A DNA stretch of 64,000 nt from Promethearchaeota archaeon (GCA_016933055.1 JAFGBS010000001.1:124001-188000); one strand, 5' to 3'. Positions 26,362-35,857 are shown, counted from the first letter of the stretch. Translations and numbers: made by a program. Notes: generated from the sequence alone by a model not told the origin.

Positions 26362-27159
26362 CTACGTTTTATTTCTTTTTATTTTCCAGTATATTATAAT
26401 ATAAATAGAAAGTATTAGAAATAATATAACTCGTAAGATTTCTACTCGGGTGGACGGACCGAATAATTCTCCTGCTAGATTGTTGGAAAAATGTAGAATC
26501 ATCGCAGATATCATGCTAAATTTAGTTTTCTGAAATACAAAAGTTATGATGAACGTAAATAAAAAAGCGGAGATCATGTATATATAAAAATTGGTTGTGA
26601 AGATTCCTAAACCATTTTGATAGGTACCTGAAATTAAGAACAGAGGTATGTGCCAAAAAGACCAGAAAATACCAAGAATACTGGAAGATAACGTTGCGTT
26701 TACATTGTCCAATAATTTGGGTAATGCATAAGCTCTCCATCCAAACTCCTCGATGAGAACTGTAATAAGTCCAAACCCGATTATTGAAAAAACCCCATAA
26801 AAATCTTGCCCTAGATTAACTATATTCGAAAATTGAATGGAATACCCGAAAAACAAAATATCCAATAGAATTGCAGTGATAATTATCATAAATGGCCCAA
26901 AAAGGCTGATGAAGAACCATAGGAACGATATTCGTTTCACGTCTGTAAATCTCAGCCAGTATTCAGCACGCTTTGTTTTATTCTCAAAAAATGAAAGAAT
27001 TATCCCGACACAAGAAGGTGCAATTCCTCCAAATGCATAAAGAACGAAGACATACCAAATTGAAAGTGGTTGGTTTATTATTATGGCAATAATCCAACAT
27101 AACCAGCTCCATACATATGTAAACACGAAAAATAAAACTAGATCTCTATAATTTTTCAT
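26362..27159 (-). CDS. CPBP-family intramembrane glutamic protease (CAAX/Abi)
   Basis: About 265 residues with seven to eight predicted membrane segments. Seen: the active-site motif EEFGWR (Glu140-Glu141 to Arg145 counted from the longer form) and FWSFWHIPLFL with His173, the two signature motifs of the Rce1/CPBP family. Known: members cleave prenylated or membrane proteins; many archaeal ones have no known substrate. Start: ATG at 27159; a GTG at 27168 would add three residues. It is a single gene, divergent from the carbamoyltransferase. Confidence 0.85.
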   Translation of the reverse strand: MKNYRDLVLFFVFTYVWSWLCWIIAIIINQPLSIWYVFVLYAFGGIAPSCVGIILSFFENKTKRAEYWLRFTDVKRISFLWFFISLFGPFMIIITAILLDILFFGYSIQFSNIVNLGQDFYGVFSIIGFGLITVLIEEFGWRAYALPKLLDNVNATLSSSILGIFWSFWHIPLFLISGTYQNGLGIFTTNFYIYMISAFLFTFIITFVFQKTKFSMISAMILHFSNNLAGELFGPSTRVEILRVILFLILSIYIIIYWKIKRNKT

Positions 27160-27203
27160 TCTTATCACTAAATTTACCTATCTAATAGTTAAAAATCACA
27201 ATT

Positions 27204-27213
27204 TTATATATAA
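27204..27213. promoter_or_regulatory. TATA-box-like element in divergent region
   Basis: TTATATATAA is symmetric. By distance (about 45 bp) it fits the leftward protease gene; the rightward carbamoyltransferase has its own TTTAATATTT at 27263-27272, about 35 bp before its ATG. Inference. Confidence 0.4.
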
Positions 27214-27305
27214 ACAAGAACTCAACTTACTAAACGAAATTGCTTGTTTAGAAAATTTAATGTTTAATATTTACTATCATAATTGAAAGAAAAGAAAGTG
27301 ATTAT

Positions 27306-28238
27306 ATGGTTAGACATCTCACTAAAATTTCTGATTTTACGAAAAAAGAATGTGATTTTATCATCCACAAGGCAATCGAGATGAAAAAAACACCCGAAAA
27401 ATTCTATGCTACTTTGCAACATAAAACTATGTTAATGATTTTCGAAAAACCCTCCTTACGAACTCGAGTCTCCTTTGAGACTGGATTAAATCAATTAGGT
27501 GGGCATGCAATTTACTACTCTATTAAGGATTCCCCTCTTGGAAAGAAAGAAAATATTGCAGATACAGCCCGATGCGCCAGTAGATATGTGGATATCATTG
27601 GAGCTCGTGTTTTTAAAAGACAAGATGTATGGAATCTTGCACAGTATTCGGATGTTCCAGTGATCAATATGTTAGATGACTTCGCACACCCATGTCAGAT
27701 TTTGTGTGATTTCCAAACAATCTTGGAGAAAAAGGGACGATTAGAAAATCTTAAACTCTCCTATTTCGGGGATGCGTATAATAACGTAACTTATGATTTG
27801 ATGAGAATAGCAGCGATCTATGGTTTGGAAATGGATGTGGCATGCCCTACCGGAGGAGAATATTCTCCCGAACAAGGTGTATTGAATGAAATTGCGAAAT
27901 TATCTGAAAAATCTGATGCAAAAGTGCGAGTGGTGCACGATGCATTAGAAGCAGCAAAAGAATCGGATGTATTATATACTGATTCATGGATGAGTTACGG
28001 AATTCCGTTCGATCAAGAAGAAGCACGTAAGAAAGTGTTTATGCCATTTCAAGTCAACCAGAAAGTACTTTCTTCTGCTAAAACTGATGCCATCTTCATG
28101 AATTGTTTACCTGCAATGAGAGGTTATGAACAAACCGCAGAAGTTATTGACGGACCTCAATCCATTGTTTTTGATCAAGCAGAAAACCGGTTACATGCTC
28201 AGAAAGCCATCATTTTATTCCTACTAAACAAATTATAA
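27306..28238 (+). CDS. Ornithine-carbamoyltransferase-like enzyme, variant active site
   Basis: A 310-residue carbamoyltransferase. Seen: the carbamoyl-phosphate motif FEKPSLRTRVSFE, HPCQ at about 128 and the C-terminal ENRLHAQKAI. Two motifs differ from textbook ornithine carbamoyltransferase: the ornithine SMG loop reads DSWMSYGIP, and the HCLP motif reads MNCLPAMRG. It is followed by a cyclase-family hydrolase and carbamate kinase on the same strand, which suggests a catabolic direction: phosphorolysis of a carbamoyl compound to carbamoyl phosphate, then ATP. Ornithine (citrulline) is the default substrate, supported by the ornithine aminotransferase gene nearby, but another amine is possible. 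Confidence 0.8.
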   Translation: MVRHLTKISDFTKKECDFIIHKAIEMKKTPEKFYATLQHKTMLMIFEKPSLRTRVSFETGLNQLGGHAIYYSIKDSPLGKKENIADTARCASRYVDIIGARVFKRQDVWNLAQYSDVPVINMLDDFAHPCQILCDFQTILEKKGRLENLKLSYFGDAYNNVTYDLMRIAAIYGLEMDVACPTGGEYSPEQGVLNEIAKLSEKSDAKVRVVHDALEAAKESDVLYTDSWMSYGIPFDQEEARKKVFMPFQVNQKVLSSAKTDAIFMNCLPAMRGYEQTAEVIDGPQSIVFDQAENRLHAQKAIILFLLNKL

Positions 28239-28264
28239 CCTTATTTTTTCTTTGGTTGAATATA

Positions 28265-28879
28265 ATGAAAATTCATGACATTTCAATTTTAATTAACGAA
28301 AACATGCTCCTTTATCCAGGTGACAAATCCATTGAAATTCGGCAGGTGAAAAATGTAGACTCCAATGATTGGAATCTAACAAATATTACTCTAAGTTCCC
28401 ATTTAGGAACTCATGTGGATTCACCCAAACATGTTCTGAAGGATGGAATTGGAATCGATCAATTAGGGATTGAGAAATTCACTGGTAATTCACAAGTTTT
28501 AGACTTGCGTTCAATTCCCTTTGGGGAGAAAATCACCCAAAAACATCTTAAACCATATCTAATACAAAAAAATGATATCATCTTATTCAAAACGAGAAAT
28601 TCTTCTATTTTGAATGAGGGATATAATCCAAATCATGTAGAATTGAGTTTGCTTGGAGCACAATATTTGGTAGATTTGAAAATAAAGGCTGTTGCAATTG
28701 ATTATTTGAGTATTGGAACGAAAGATGTCCATGAGATGTTGCTGAAAAGTAATATTCTAATATATGAAACTGTGAATTTATCGGATATCGAAGCGGGAAA
28801 TTATTTTTTCATGGGATTACCATTAAAAATTCCGACTGAAGGAAGTCCAGTCAGAGCAGTTTTAATTCAAAACGCATAA
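28265..28879 (+). CDS. Cyclase-family (kynurenine-formamidase-like) metal hydrolase
   Basis: A 204-residue protein of the PF04199 type. Seen: the N-terminal DISILINENMLLYPGD, the metal motif SSHLGTHVDSPKH (HxGTHxDxPxH), and a later AIDYLSIG. Known: the family includes arylformamidase, isatin hydrolase and other amide or lactam hydrolases. Start: ATG at 28265; a TTG at 28256 is less likely. It lies 26 bp after the carbamoyltransferase and about 100 bp before carbamate kinase, so a role in opening or hydrolysing an amide or cyclic ureide whose product feeds carbamoyl transfer is plausible but unproven. Confidence 0.8.
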   Translation: MKIHDISILINENMLLYPGDKSIEIRQVKNVDSNDWNLTNITLSSHLGTHVDSPKHVLKDGIGIDQLGIEKFTGNSQVLDLRSIPFGEKITQKHLKPYLIQKNDIILFKTRNSSILNEGYNPNHVELSLLGAQYLVDLKIKAVAIDYLSIGTKDVHEMLLKSNILIYETVNLSDIEAGNYFFMGLPLKIPTEGSPVRAVLIQNA

Positions 28880-28977
28880 TAGCATTTTGTTCGGAAAATA
28901 TAGAGGAAAAGATAACTTTTAAAACCAAATTTTCTCTAATAATATTTTCACTTTTTATATATTTTCGGAGTACTGTG

Positions 28978-29940
28978 ATGAAAACTATCGTTATTGCATT
29001 AGGTGGCAATGCTCTCATTAAAAGAGGACAAAAAGGTACTGCAGATGAACAATTTCGTAACTTACAAGTCCCCATAAAACAAATTGCGAGGATGTCTACT
29101 GAATATAACATCATTATTACGCATGGAAATGGTCCGCAGGTTGGAAATTTACTAATTCAGCAAGAAACATGCGAATCAGATAAAATTGCAGAAATGCCCT
29201 TGGAAGTGTTAGTAGCACTAACACAAGGCCAAATTGGATTTATGATCGAAAGCACATTGGATAATGAGCTAATGAAGCTTGAGAACGAGAAATTACCTCC
29301 CGAAGAAAGAAAACTTTTTCTCACCGTTTTGACTTATGTTAAGGTCAGTCAAAGTGATCCAGCTTTTAAGAATCCCACAAAACCTATTGGTCCCGCATAT
29401 GATGAACCTAAAGACGGGTATGTACAGACTGCAAAAGGATGGCGAAGAGTAGTCCCTTCCCCAAAACCTTTGAAGATTTATCAATATCGCGAAATTAAGA
29501 AATTATTGGAAATGAATTTTATAGTTATCGCTTGTGGGGGCGGGGGGATCCCTGTTGTAAAGGAAAAAGTATTTGATATTGATCGGGATTTACAACTCGG
29601 AGAACGTTTGACCGGTGTTGAAGCAGTGATTGACAAAGATCTTGCTAGCGCTAAATTAGGAGAACAAATAGATGCAGATATTCTTTTAATTGCTACAGAT
29701 GAGGAGAAAGTTGCAATTAATTACAAACAACCAAATCAGCGATTTTTAGATAAAATTCCCATTGCTAAAGCCAAGGAATATATGAAACAAGGGCATTTTC
29801 CCGCGGGTTCAATGGGACCGAAAGTACAGGCAGCCATTAATTTTTTGGAAGCGGGTGGAGAGAGGGTTATTATTACTTCGATTGAAAAAATTGAAGACGC
29901 ATTAAATGGTAAAGCAGGGACTGAATTCTATTTGAACTAG
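28978..29940 (+). CDS. arcC: Carbamate kinase
   Basis: A 320-residue amino-acid-kinase-fold enzyme. It makes ATP from carbamoyl phosphate and ADP, or the reverse. Seen: IALGGNALIKRGQKGT at the N-terminus, THGNGPQVGNLLIQQE, ACGGGGIPV and VIDKDLASAKLG, all carbamate-kinase blocks. Start: the ATG at 28978 with CGGAG 7 bp upstream; a GTG one codon earlier is possible. It completes the energy-conserving end of the carbamoyltransferase gene set. Convergent with ornithine aminotransferase, 12 bp between stops. Confidence 0.94.
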   Translation: MKTIVIALGGNALIKRGQKGTADEQFRNLQVPIKQIARMSTEYNIIITHGNGPQVGNLLIQQETCESDKIAEMPLEVLVALTQGQIGFMIESTLDNELMKLENEKLPPEERKLFLTVLTYVKVSQSDPAFKNPTKPIGPAYDEPKDGYVQTAKGWRRVVPSPKPLKIYQYREIKKLLEMNFIVIACGGGGIPVVKEKVFDIDRDLQLGERLTGVEAVIDKDLASAKLGEQIDADILLIATDEEKVAINYKQPNQRFLDKIPIAKAKEYMKQGHFPAGSMGPKVQAAINFLEAGGERVIITSIEKIEDALNGKAGTEFYLN

Positions 29941-29952
29941 CATTCTAATTTT

Positions 29953-31215
29953 CTACGTATCTTGCGCAACCAAGACTTTTTTAATGATCTTTAGTGCCCA
30001 GTCGATTTCATCCTTAGTGATCACTAATGGGGGTGCAAAACGTATGATGGTAGAATGTGTATCCTTAGCGAGTATACCATTGTGCATAAGGTCTTCTACT
30101 AGGAATCTGATATTCCCCTCGAATTCAATAGCGATTAAAAGTCCTTTTCCCCTTATTTCTTTGACTGGTATTCTTGTTTTATTCTCGGCAATAGCTTTAA
30201 GTCCATCGATGAAATATTTTCCTAACTCTTTAGCTCTTTTAGCTAAATTTCCTCCGATCATTACCTCTAGAGCCTTCATACCAACCGCTGCACCAAGAGG
30301 ATTTCCCCCAAAGGTGCTTCCGTGTGTTCCTGGGGGGATAACGTCGGGACCTATTATTTCACGAGTAGTAACCACTGCAGAAACTGGATATACTCCTCCA
30401 CCGAGTGCCTTACCTAATAAAAACATATCTGGTTTGACATTCTCATGATCAACAGCAAATAATTCTCCAGTTCTACATAATCCTGTTTGGATCTCATCCA
30501 CTATCATTAACATATTATATTTTGAGCAGATGGACCTCACGTTCTTAAGGTATCCTATCGGAGGTATTTTTACTCCCGCTTCCCCTTGGATAGGTTCTAA
30601 TAAAAATGCCACAACATATTGGGGACCGATCTTCTGAATTTCTTTCTCTAATGCCGAAACATCCCCATAAGGAATGATAGAAAACCCTGGAGTAAAAGGT
30701 CCGAAATTTTCATCATGTCGGGTTATGGGATCTGAACTGATACCACAAATCGTGATAGTTCTCCCATGAAAGTTATCCGAACATGCAATTATATGAGCTT
30801 TCTCTTTGGGGATTTGTTTTTTAATGTATCCCCATGCACGTGCCACCTTTAAACCAGTTTCAACTGCTTCAGCACCTGTATTCATAGGTAAAGCCATTAC
30901 TTTGCTTCCATTCAATGTTAAATGGGGTTCTACTAACTCACATACTTGTTTTAAGAACGGTCCCATCACATCATTGTGAAAAGCGCGGGAAGTCAGCGTT
31001 ACCTTATCCAATTGATCTTTCATTGCTTGAATAATTTCCGGATGCAAATGACCAGTATTTTGACTGGAATATGCACTTAAACAATCGAGATACTTTTTTC
31101 CTTCGGGATCAAAAACCCATACCCCTTTTGCACGGGATATTACAACAGGAATCGGATGATAATTATGTGCCCCGTATTCGTGATCCATCTTAATATAATC
31201 TTTCGAGTTCCGCAT
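29953..31215 (-). CDS. rocD: Ornithine aminotransferase (class III PLP enzyme)
   Basis: A 420-residue class III aminotransferase. It would convert ornithine and 2-oxoglutarate to glutamate semialdehyde and glutamate. Seen: YGAHNYHPIPVVISRAKG at the N-terminus, characteristic of ornithine aminotransferase, then MNTGAEAVETGLK, FHGRTI, VDEIQTGLCRTG, and LLGKALGGGVYP with the PLP lysine, and HGSTFGGNPLGAA. Its position beside the carbamoyltransferase and carbamate kinase genes fits ornithine disposal after citrulline breakdown. Related 4-aminobutyrate enzymes are the main alternative. Confidence 0.88.
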   Translation of the reverse strand: MRNSKDYIKMDHEYGAHNYHPIPVVISRAKGVWVFDPEGKKYLDCLSAYSSQNTGHLHPEIIQAMKDQLDKVTLTSRAFHNDVMGPFLKQVCELVEPHLTLNGSKVMALPMNTGAEAVETGLKVARAWGYIKKQIPKEKAHIIACSDNFHGRTITICGISSDPITRHDENFGPFTPGFSIIPYGDVSALEKEIQKIGPQYVVAFLLEPIQGEAGVKIPPIGYLKNVRSICSKYNMLMIVDEIQTGLCRTGELFAVDHENVKPDMFLLGKALGGGVYPVSAVVTTREIIGPDVIPPGTHGSTFGGNPLGAAVGMKALEVMIGGNLAKRAKELGKYFIDGLKAIAENKTRIPVKEIRGKGLLIAIEFEGNIRFLVEDLMHNGILAKDTHSTIIRFAPPLVITKDEIDWALKIIKKVLVAQDT

Positions 31216-31335
31216 TTTTCGTTGATCATGTGAAGAGAGAGACGGTCCTCATAAAAACCATTTCTCACTCAAAGCAAAAAAATTGAAAATAACTCAAAAC
31301 TTAAGTTATCCAAAATCTACACTTATACGATAATA

Positions 31336-32412
31336 ATGGTGCAGAGAGATGCTGGATCCATAACAATGGAAGAAATATGGCAGATTCCTGAAATGCTTCA
31401 AAGGGTACTAAAACCTAAAAATCAGATCTGCGATTTAGTCGATAAAATTCTTGAAAATGAGATTAAATCCATTCATCTTGTCGGAGATGGAACTTCCTAT
31501 CACGCTGGATTTCTAGGCTCTTATTTGTTCAATCAATTATGCAAGATTAAGTCATTTGCAGAAGTATCCCCTGAATTTCCTTACTTAGTGGGTTCGATAC
31601 TAAACAAGGAAGATCTCGTAATTGGGATTAGCCAGAGTGGTGAGAGCGAAATGACGGTAGAATCACTAAAGGTCGCAAGATCTATGGGGTGTCTCACTGC
31701 AACAATTTCCAATTATACAGATAGCAGTTTAGCTAAATTATCCGATAATGTACTGGAACTGAAATGTACAAAAGAGAAAAGTGTTCTCGCGACCAAAACC
31801 TATGTAAACACTTTGGGGGTTTTAAGTAGGTTAGCACTAGAGTTAGCGTATATGAATAAAAAAATAAATGAGGATATATATTCTACTACTCTGCAAGAAT
31901 TAAAGGCAATTCCAGATATAATCAAGAATTCTCTGCAACATTTTCGAAAGCAAGTTCGTCACTTTGCCCCCTATTTTAAATTTGCTCCCATATGTTTTGT
32001 ACTAGGATCTGGACCAGATTACGGTTCTGCTCTAGAAATATCGCTAAAATTAATCGAAGGTGCAAGAATCTTTTCCCAAGCTTATTCAACAGCAGAATTT
32101 CCCCATGGCCCCATTACTCTTGCAGATCAATCCTCTTGGATCCTTGCGATTATCCCTGGGGGGGGAGATCGTCGTAAATCCATTTTAAAATTACTTGATA
32201 AAGTCAAGGATCGCGGAGCTACTCTCATGAGTCTTTACACAACAGAAATTATGGATAATGTAGATTTTGGTATTCATATTCCCCGTACAAATATGATGTT
32301 TCAACCGATGGTGTGTATAGTACCAGTCCAAATGTTGACCGTGGAAATTGCATTAGAGAAAGGGATTAATCCAGATAAACCCAAGTGGCTATCAAAAGTC
32401 TCAAGTGTCTAG
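31336..32412 (+). CDS. SIS-domain sugar isomerase/deaminase (GlmS C-terminal-like)
   Basis: A 358-residue protein with two SIS domains (about 30-165 and 200-340) and no glutaminase domain. Seen: HLVGDGTSYHAG, ISQSGESEMTVESLKVARSMG (phosphosugar-binding serines, here split by one residue group), EISLKLIEGARIFSQAYSTAEFPHG, and a C-terminal GINPDKPKWLSKV close to the GlmS ending. Known: such proteins isomerise or deaminate amino-sugar phosphates. Inferred: glucosamine-6-phosphate metabolism or a related deglycase. It is a single gene in a divergent arrangement with rocD. Confidence 0.82.
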   Translation: MVQRDAGSITMEEIWQIPEMLQRVLKPKNQICDLVDKILENEIKSIHLVGDGTSYHAGFLGSYLFNQLCKIKSFAEVSPEFPYLVGSILNKEDLVIGISQSGESEMTVESLKVARSMGCLTATISNYTDSSLAKLSDNVLELKCTKEKSVLATKTYVNTLGVLSRLALELAYMNKKINEDIYSTTLQELKAIPDIIKNSLQHFRKQVRHFAPYFKFAPICFVLGSGPDYGSALEISLKLIEGARIFSQAYSTAEFPHGPITLADQSSWILAIIPGGGDRRKSILKLLDKVKDRGATLMSLYTTEIMDNVDFGIHIPRTNMMFQPMVCIVPVQMLTVEIALEKGINPDKPKWLSKVSSV

Positions 32413-32428
32413 AATTATTAAAAAATGG

Positions 32429-33130
32429 TTACTTTGGAGTAGCTTGCAGTAACCAACCCGCGCAAAACATATCAATTTGATACTTTTTTCCTTGAAACAT
32501 CATGTTATCAAACTGATGCCAATATTTCTTAAGCATAGGCATGTCCGACATCGGAACCGGCTTAAAACCTACCGGCCAATAATCACTTACCTGCAATCCA
32601 TTCTTCTCACAAGTTTCTACCAACTGTTCTATTGTGAGTAGTCTTCGATGACCTTGACGTATATCATGAATATCAGGGGTTTGGGGGTTCTCTATAAATC
32701 CATTACATGCTCCCATTATTCGATTTAAACTCCAAGGGTTGGGGATGGATATAAATAGATTTCCTCTCTTCTTAAGAAAACTTCTAGCTAATTTTAAATG
32801 TGTGTTTTCATCTAATGCTTCTTCTATCGTTCCGAATAGCAAAACCACATCGAATTTTTTCTCAGTTTGAAAATCTTCCAATGTACTGATATGATATTCA
32901 AAATTCTCTCCCTTAAGTGGCTCTTTCAAGTCTTTATCAATTCCTACGTATTTTTGCATTATTCGACCCACTCTTCGGTAAACGGTTTCCGTTTCCCCAC
33001 ATCCCACATCCAGAACAGTAGCATCAATTAAAAATTTATAAATAATTTTGATTTTTAAATCTGCGATATGCTTATCGTATGCGTTTTCATAGGTGATTCG
33101 TTCTTTTTGAATATCTTCTGATTTCTCCAT
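32429..33130 (-). CDS. Class I SAM-dependent methyltransferase
   Basis: A 233-residue protein. Seen: motif I VLDVGCGETETV (about 57-68), the acidic end of strand 2 in YVGIDKDL, and a motif-IV-like FDVVLLFGTIEEAL, followed by FISIPNPWSLNRIMG. Proteins of this kind methylate small molecules or glycans; nothing here fixes the substrate. It is a lone gene between the SIS isomerase and the CBS protein. Confidence 0.8.
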   Translation of the reverse strand: MEKSEDIQKERITYENAYDKHIADLKIKIIYKFLIDATVLDVGCGETETVYRRVGRIMQKYVGIDKDLKEPLKGENFEYHISTLEDFQTEKKFDVVLLFGTIEEALDENTHLKLARSFLKKRGNLFISIPNPWSLNRIMGACNGFIENPQTPDIHDIRQGHRRLLTIEQLVETCEKNGLQVSDYWPVGFKPVPMSDMPMLKKYWHQFDNMMFQGKKYQIDMFCAGWLLQATPK

Positions 33131-33219
33131 GTTTTAATCCCTGTTGATGATTGGTCATACATTTTTAATGTAAACTATAAATCATAAAGGTTTTTGGTAA
33201 TGCGGAGACTTCATACACT

Positions 33220-34038
33220 ATGAGTTCAAGAGTGCGCGATTTTCCCAGTGCTCGGGATCTAATGACTCGTTTTGTATTAATGTTGCCTTCTACTGCGAAT
33301 TTTGGGGACCTAATTGAATTAATGTATAAAAATAGGGTTTCTGCAGTGGTTATTAACGATCCCGAAACCCAGAACTATTTTATAGTCTCGCACACCGATG
33401 TAATTGAATTTCTCCAATACTCCAAATCTCAACGCAATGATATATACAATATACCTCTTAAATTCATCATGAAATCTCCAGTTGAGATTATTGATCAGAA
33501 TATAAGCATCGATAAAGCTATTCATATGATGAACGAACGAGGATTTAAACGTTTGGTTCTTGGGAAGAACGGAATCCCGACCGGAATTATAAGCACACGC
33601 GATATTCTGATGTGGAATAACAAATTTTTTCGTCCTGGAAAACCCGTTATGCTATTAGTACTGGACAATGACACGAGTATTCTTCTCGCTAAACATATCT
33701 TTAAAGAAAATATAACGCGTGGAATTAATCAAAGCTTAGTAGAGATTTTCGGAGGGGCAATTGCTTCCATAAATTCGATCACAAATGAGGTCATCAATAC
33801 AGATGGTAAGATACGAATTCTTCAAAAAGACAATTTTACAGTGTTATTCGAACCTCGGGATAAAATTACAGCTTTATTAGTAACGACAAATAGTAATATT
33901 GAGTTACGTCGTCGACTTTTTGCTTTCGTGGAAGCGATATCTGAAAAATACCGATCCTTATTTGAATCTACCGAATATAAAAATCATGCTAAGGAAGAAA
34001 TTGATATATTAGAATGGATTCATCTATTTAATGGGTAA
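33220..34038 (+). CDS. CBS-pair protein with C-terminal longin-like domain
   Basis: A 272-residue protein. Seen: two CBS motifs (about 8-70 and 82-132; the second ends GIISTRDILMW), then about 115 residues starting KPVMLLVLDNDTSILLAKHIF and including SLVEIFGGAIASINSIT, FTVLFEPRDKITALLVT and ELRRRLFAFVEAISEKY. That alternation (beta-alpha, beta hairpin, beta, long amphipathic helix) matches longin/roadblock-type folds of GTPase-linked trafficking proteins and of many Asgard proteins. Inferred: a nucleotide-sensing regulator coupled to a small-GTPase module. Fold assignment of the tail is by eye. Confidence 0.65.
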   Translation: MSSRVRDFPSARDLMTRFVLMLPSTANFGDLIELMYKNRVSAVVINDPETQNYFIVSHTDVIEFLQYSKSQRNDIYNIPLKFIMKSPVEIIDQNISIDKAIHMMNERGFKRLVLGKNGIPTGIISTRDILMWNNKFFRPGKPVMLLVLDNDTSILLAKHIFKENITRGINQSLVEIFGGAIASINSITNEVINTDGKIRILQKDNFTVLFEPRDKITALLVTTNSNIELRRRLFAFVEAISEKYRSLFESTEYKNHAKEEIDILEWIHLFNG

Positions 34039-34073
34039 ATAAAATTTTATTGGACAGTATTTTATTTTCATTT

Positions 34074-34433
34074 ATGGATCTTCTTCATTTAACAGTGTAT
34101 TGCCAGTATCAAAACAACCCAATTAGCAACAATATAAAATTCTTCCTCCGTCCAATCCTGCCTGATGAAATTAAGGGTGTTAAATTGGTTTACCGTTCAT
34201 CAGAAGATTCTAATTTTAAAACCCTCAAAATGAACACTCAAACCGATTCCATTCCCAGTTATCACATTACTATTTACGAGGCTCCAGCGGGGATGAGGGT
34301 TGAATTTTTCTTCTTAGTGACTTTATTAGACAACACGGAAAAAATCCTCAAACACCAAGGAACCAATATTGAATATACTATTTTGAAATCCCATACAACT
34401 ACATTACGAATGGATTTAATTCCACAGAATTAA
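34074..34433 (+). CDS. Small hypothetical protein
   Basis: A 119-residue protein I do not recognise. Seen: alternating beta-strand pattern without membrane segments, including FFLRPILPDEIKGVKLVYRS and YHITIYEAPAGMRVEFFF, which looks like an immunoglobulin- or fibronectin-like sandwich. It begins 35 bp after the CBS/longin gene on the same strand and could be co-transcribed with it. The ATG at 34074 is chosen; a TTG at 34050 is possible. Confidence 0.55.
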   Translation: MDLLHLTVYCQYQNNPISNNIKFFLRPILPDEIKGVKLVYRSSEDSNFKTLKMNTQTDSIPSYHITIYEAPAGMRVEFFFLVTLLDNTEKILKHQGTNIEYTILKSHTTTLRMDLIPQN

Positions 34434-34501
34434 TTCACCACCTACTCAAATTTATCAATAGTTGTAACATAAGGGTTCCTATAGTAATTAGGAGAATCAA
34501 T

Positions 34502-35854
34502 ATGAAACTAATTGTAATAGGTGGAAATCCCGCTGGATTGTCTGCAGCTAGTGCTGTGAGAAGGGAACATGCGGATTGGGATATAATGGTGTATGAAATG
34601 GGTAATTATATATCCTATGGCTCATGTGGGCTCCCGTATTATGTCTACGGTTTAGTAGAAAAACGAGATAATTTAATGACATTAACTCCTGAAATTCTAC
34701 AGAAAAAACGAAATATCCCTTTAAAATTATGTCACAAAGTCACTGCGGTAGATTTTGATAAAAAAATAGTGAAAGTATTAGATATCAAAAATTCTCAAGA
34801 ATTACAAGATTCTTACGATTATTTGGTGATCGCTACGGGTGCAGAACCCAAACAACTGGCTATTGATCATCCCAATATTTTTTATCTACACACTATTCCC
34901 GATGCAGATAGAATTAAAATGGAAATAAAAAAGAAACCATTTACCTCGGGAGTATTAATTGGTTTGGGATATATTGGATTGGAGATGGTGGAAGCCTATT
35001 GGGAATTAGGGGTTAAAAATTTAACTCTAATTGGTCCACGGTTAATATATGTTACCGAGAGTCAAAAATATATTCGAGAGGAATTGGAAAAACACAAAAT
35101 AAGAGTAATTTTGGGTAACTATGTCAAAAATATAGAAATTCTTGATAATGACAAACTGCGAATTTCCTTGAAAGACGAACAAGTAGATACAGATTTTATT
35201 CAAATGTCAATTGGAGTGATTCCGAATACCACCCTATTTAAAAACACCCGGTTAAAAATGGAACAAGGAGCCATTGTGGTGGATGAGTTTATGCGTACAA
35301 ATATCGATGGTGTATTCGCTGCCGGGGATTGTGCAACAAGTTTTCATAACATACTTAACGAGAACGTATATTTACCTCTAGCACCTGCAGCAAACAAACA
35401 AGGACGCATAGCAGGTAAAACAATTGCATCAGAGGGAACAGTGGATTCTTTTTCTGGTATTTTTGGGACTTCGTTATGGAAAGTATTTAACTTATACTGT
35501 GGAAGGACAGGGATATCCGAACAACAGGCATTTGAGCTAGGGATACAGGCTGATCATATTCTCATTGAAGCAAATGAAGTAGCACATTATTATCCCAATA
35601 TGCATGGGAAATTAGGAGAGAAAATGTCAGTTTTATTAGTGTTTGATGTACTCAGCCATAAGCTATTAGGAGCAGAGATCACATCACCTAGTCCTATTGG
35701 AGCAAAAAAGATCGATGTACTAGCTACTGCGCTGGCTGCTTCAATGACAATTGAAGATCTGCAGAAACTGGATCTAGGTTATCATCCAAGCATTAGCCCA
35801 GTTTGGGATCCTATCCTCGTTGCTGCGAATGTAGCCCAAAAAAAATTGAAATAG
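34502..35854 (+). CDS. CoA-disulfide reductase / NADH oxidase-like flavoprotein
   Basis: A 450-residue FAD and NAD(P)H protein. Seen: IGGNPAGLSAASAVRR (FAD), YISYGSCGLPYYVYG with the single redox cysteine Cys42 typical of CoA-disulfide reductase and NADH oxidase/peroxidase enzymes, GLGYIGLEMVEAYWELG (NAD), and GVFAAGDCAT. The C-terminal dimer domain is present. Known roles: keeping CoA reduced, sulfur reduction or removing oxygen or peroxide. Inferred: redox protection; the exact acceptor is not readable. Single gene, convergent with the hypothetical gene that follows. Confidence 0.85.
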   Translation: MKLIVIGGNPAGLSAASAVRREHADWDIMVYEMGNYISYGSCGLPYYVYGLVEKRDNLMTLTPEILQKKRNIPLKLCHKVTAVDFDKKIVKVLDIKNSQELQDSYDYLVIATGAEPKQLAIDHPNIFYLHTIPDADRIKMEIKKKPFTSGVLIGLGYIGLEMVEAYWELGVKNLTLIGPRLIYVTESQKYIREELEKHKIRVILGNYVKNIEILDNDKLRISLKDEQVDTDFIQMSIGVIPNTTLFKNTRLKMEQGAIVVDEFMRTNIDGVFAAGDCATSFHNILNENVYLPLAPAANKQGRIAGKTIASEGTVDSFSGIFGTSLWKVFNLYCGRTGISEQQAFELGIQADHILIEANEVAHYYPNMHGKLGEKMSVLLVFDVLSHKLLGAEITSPSPIGAKKIDVLATALAASMTIEDLQKLDLGYHPSISPVWDPILVAANVAQKKLK

Positions 35855-35857
35855 GAA

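Noticed and set aside
27213..27250. Inverted repeats AAACAAG/CTTGTTT and CTAAAC/GTTTAG before the carbamoyltransferase
   Set aside because: Arms are only 6-7 bp, AT-rich and overlapping one another, which is expected by chance in such sequence.
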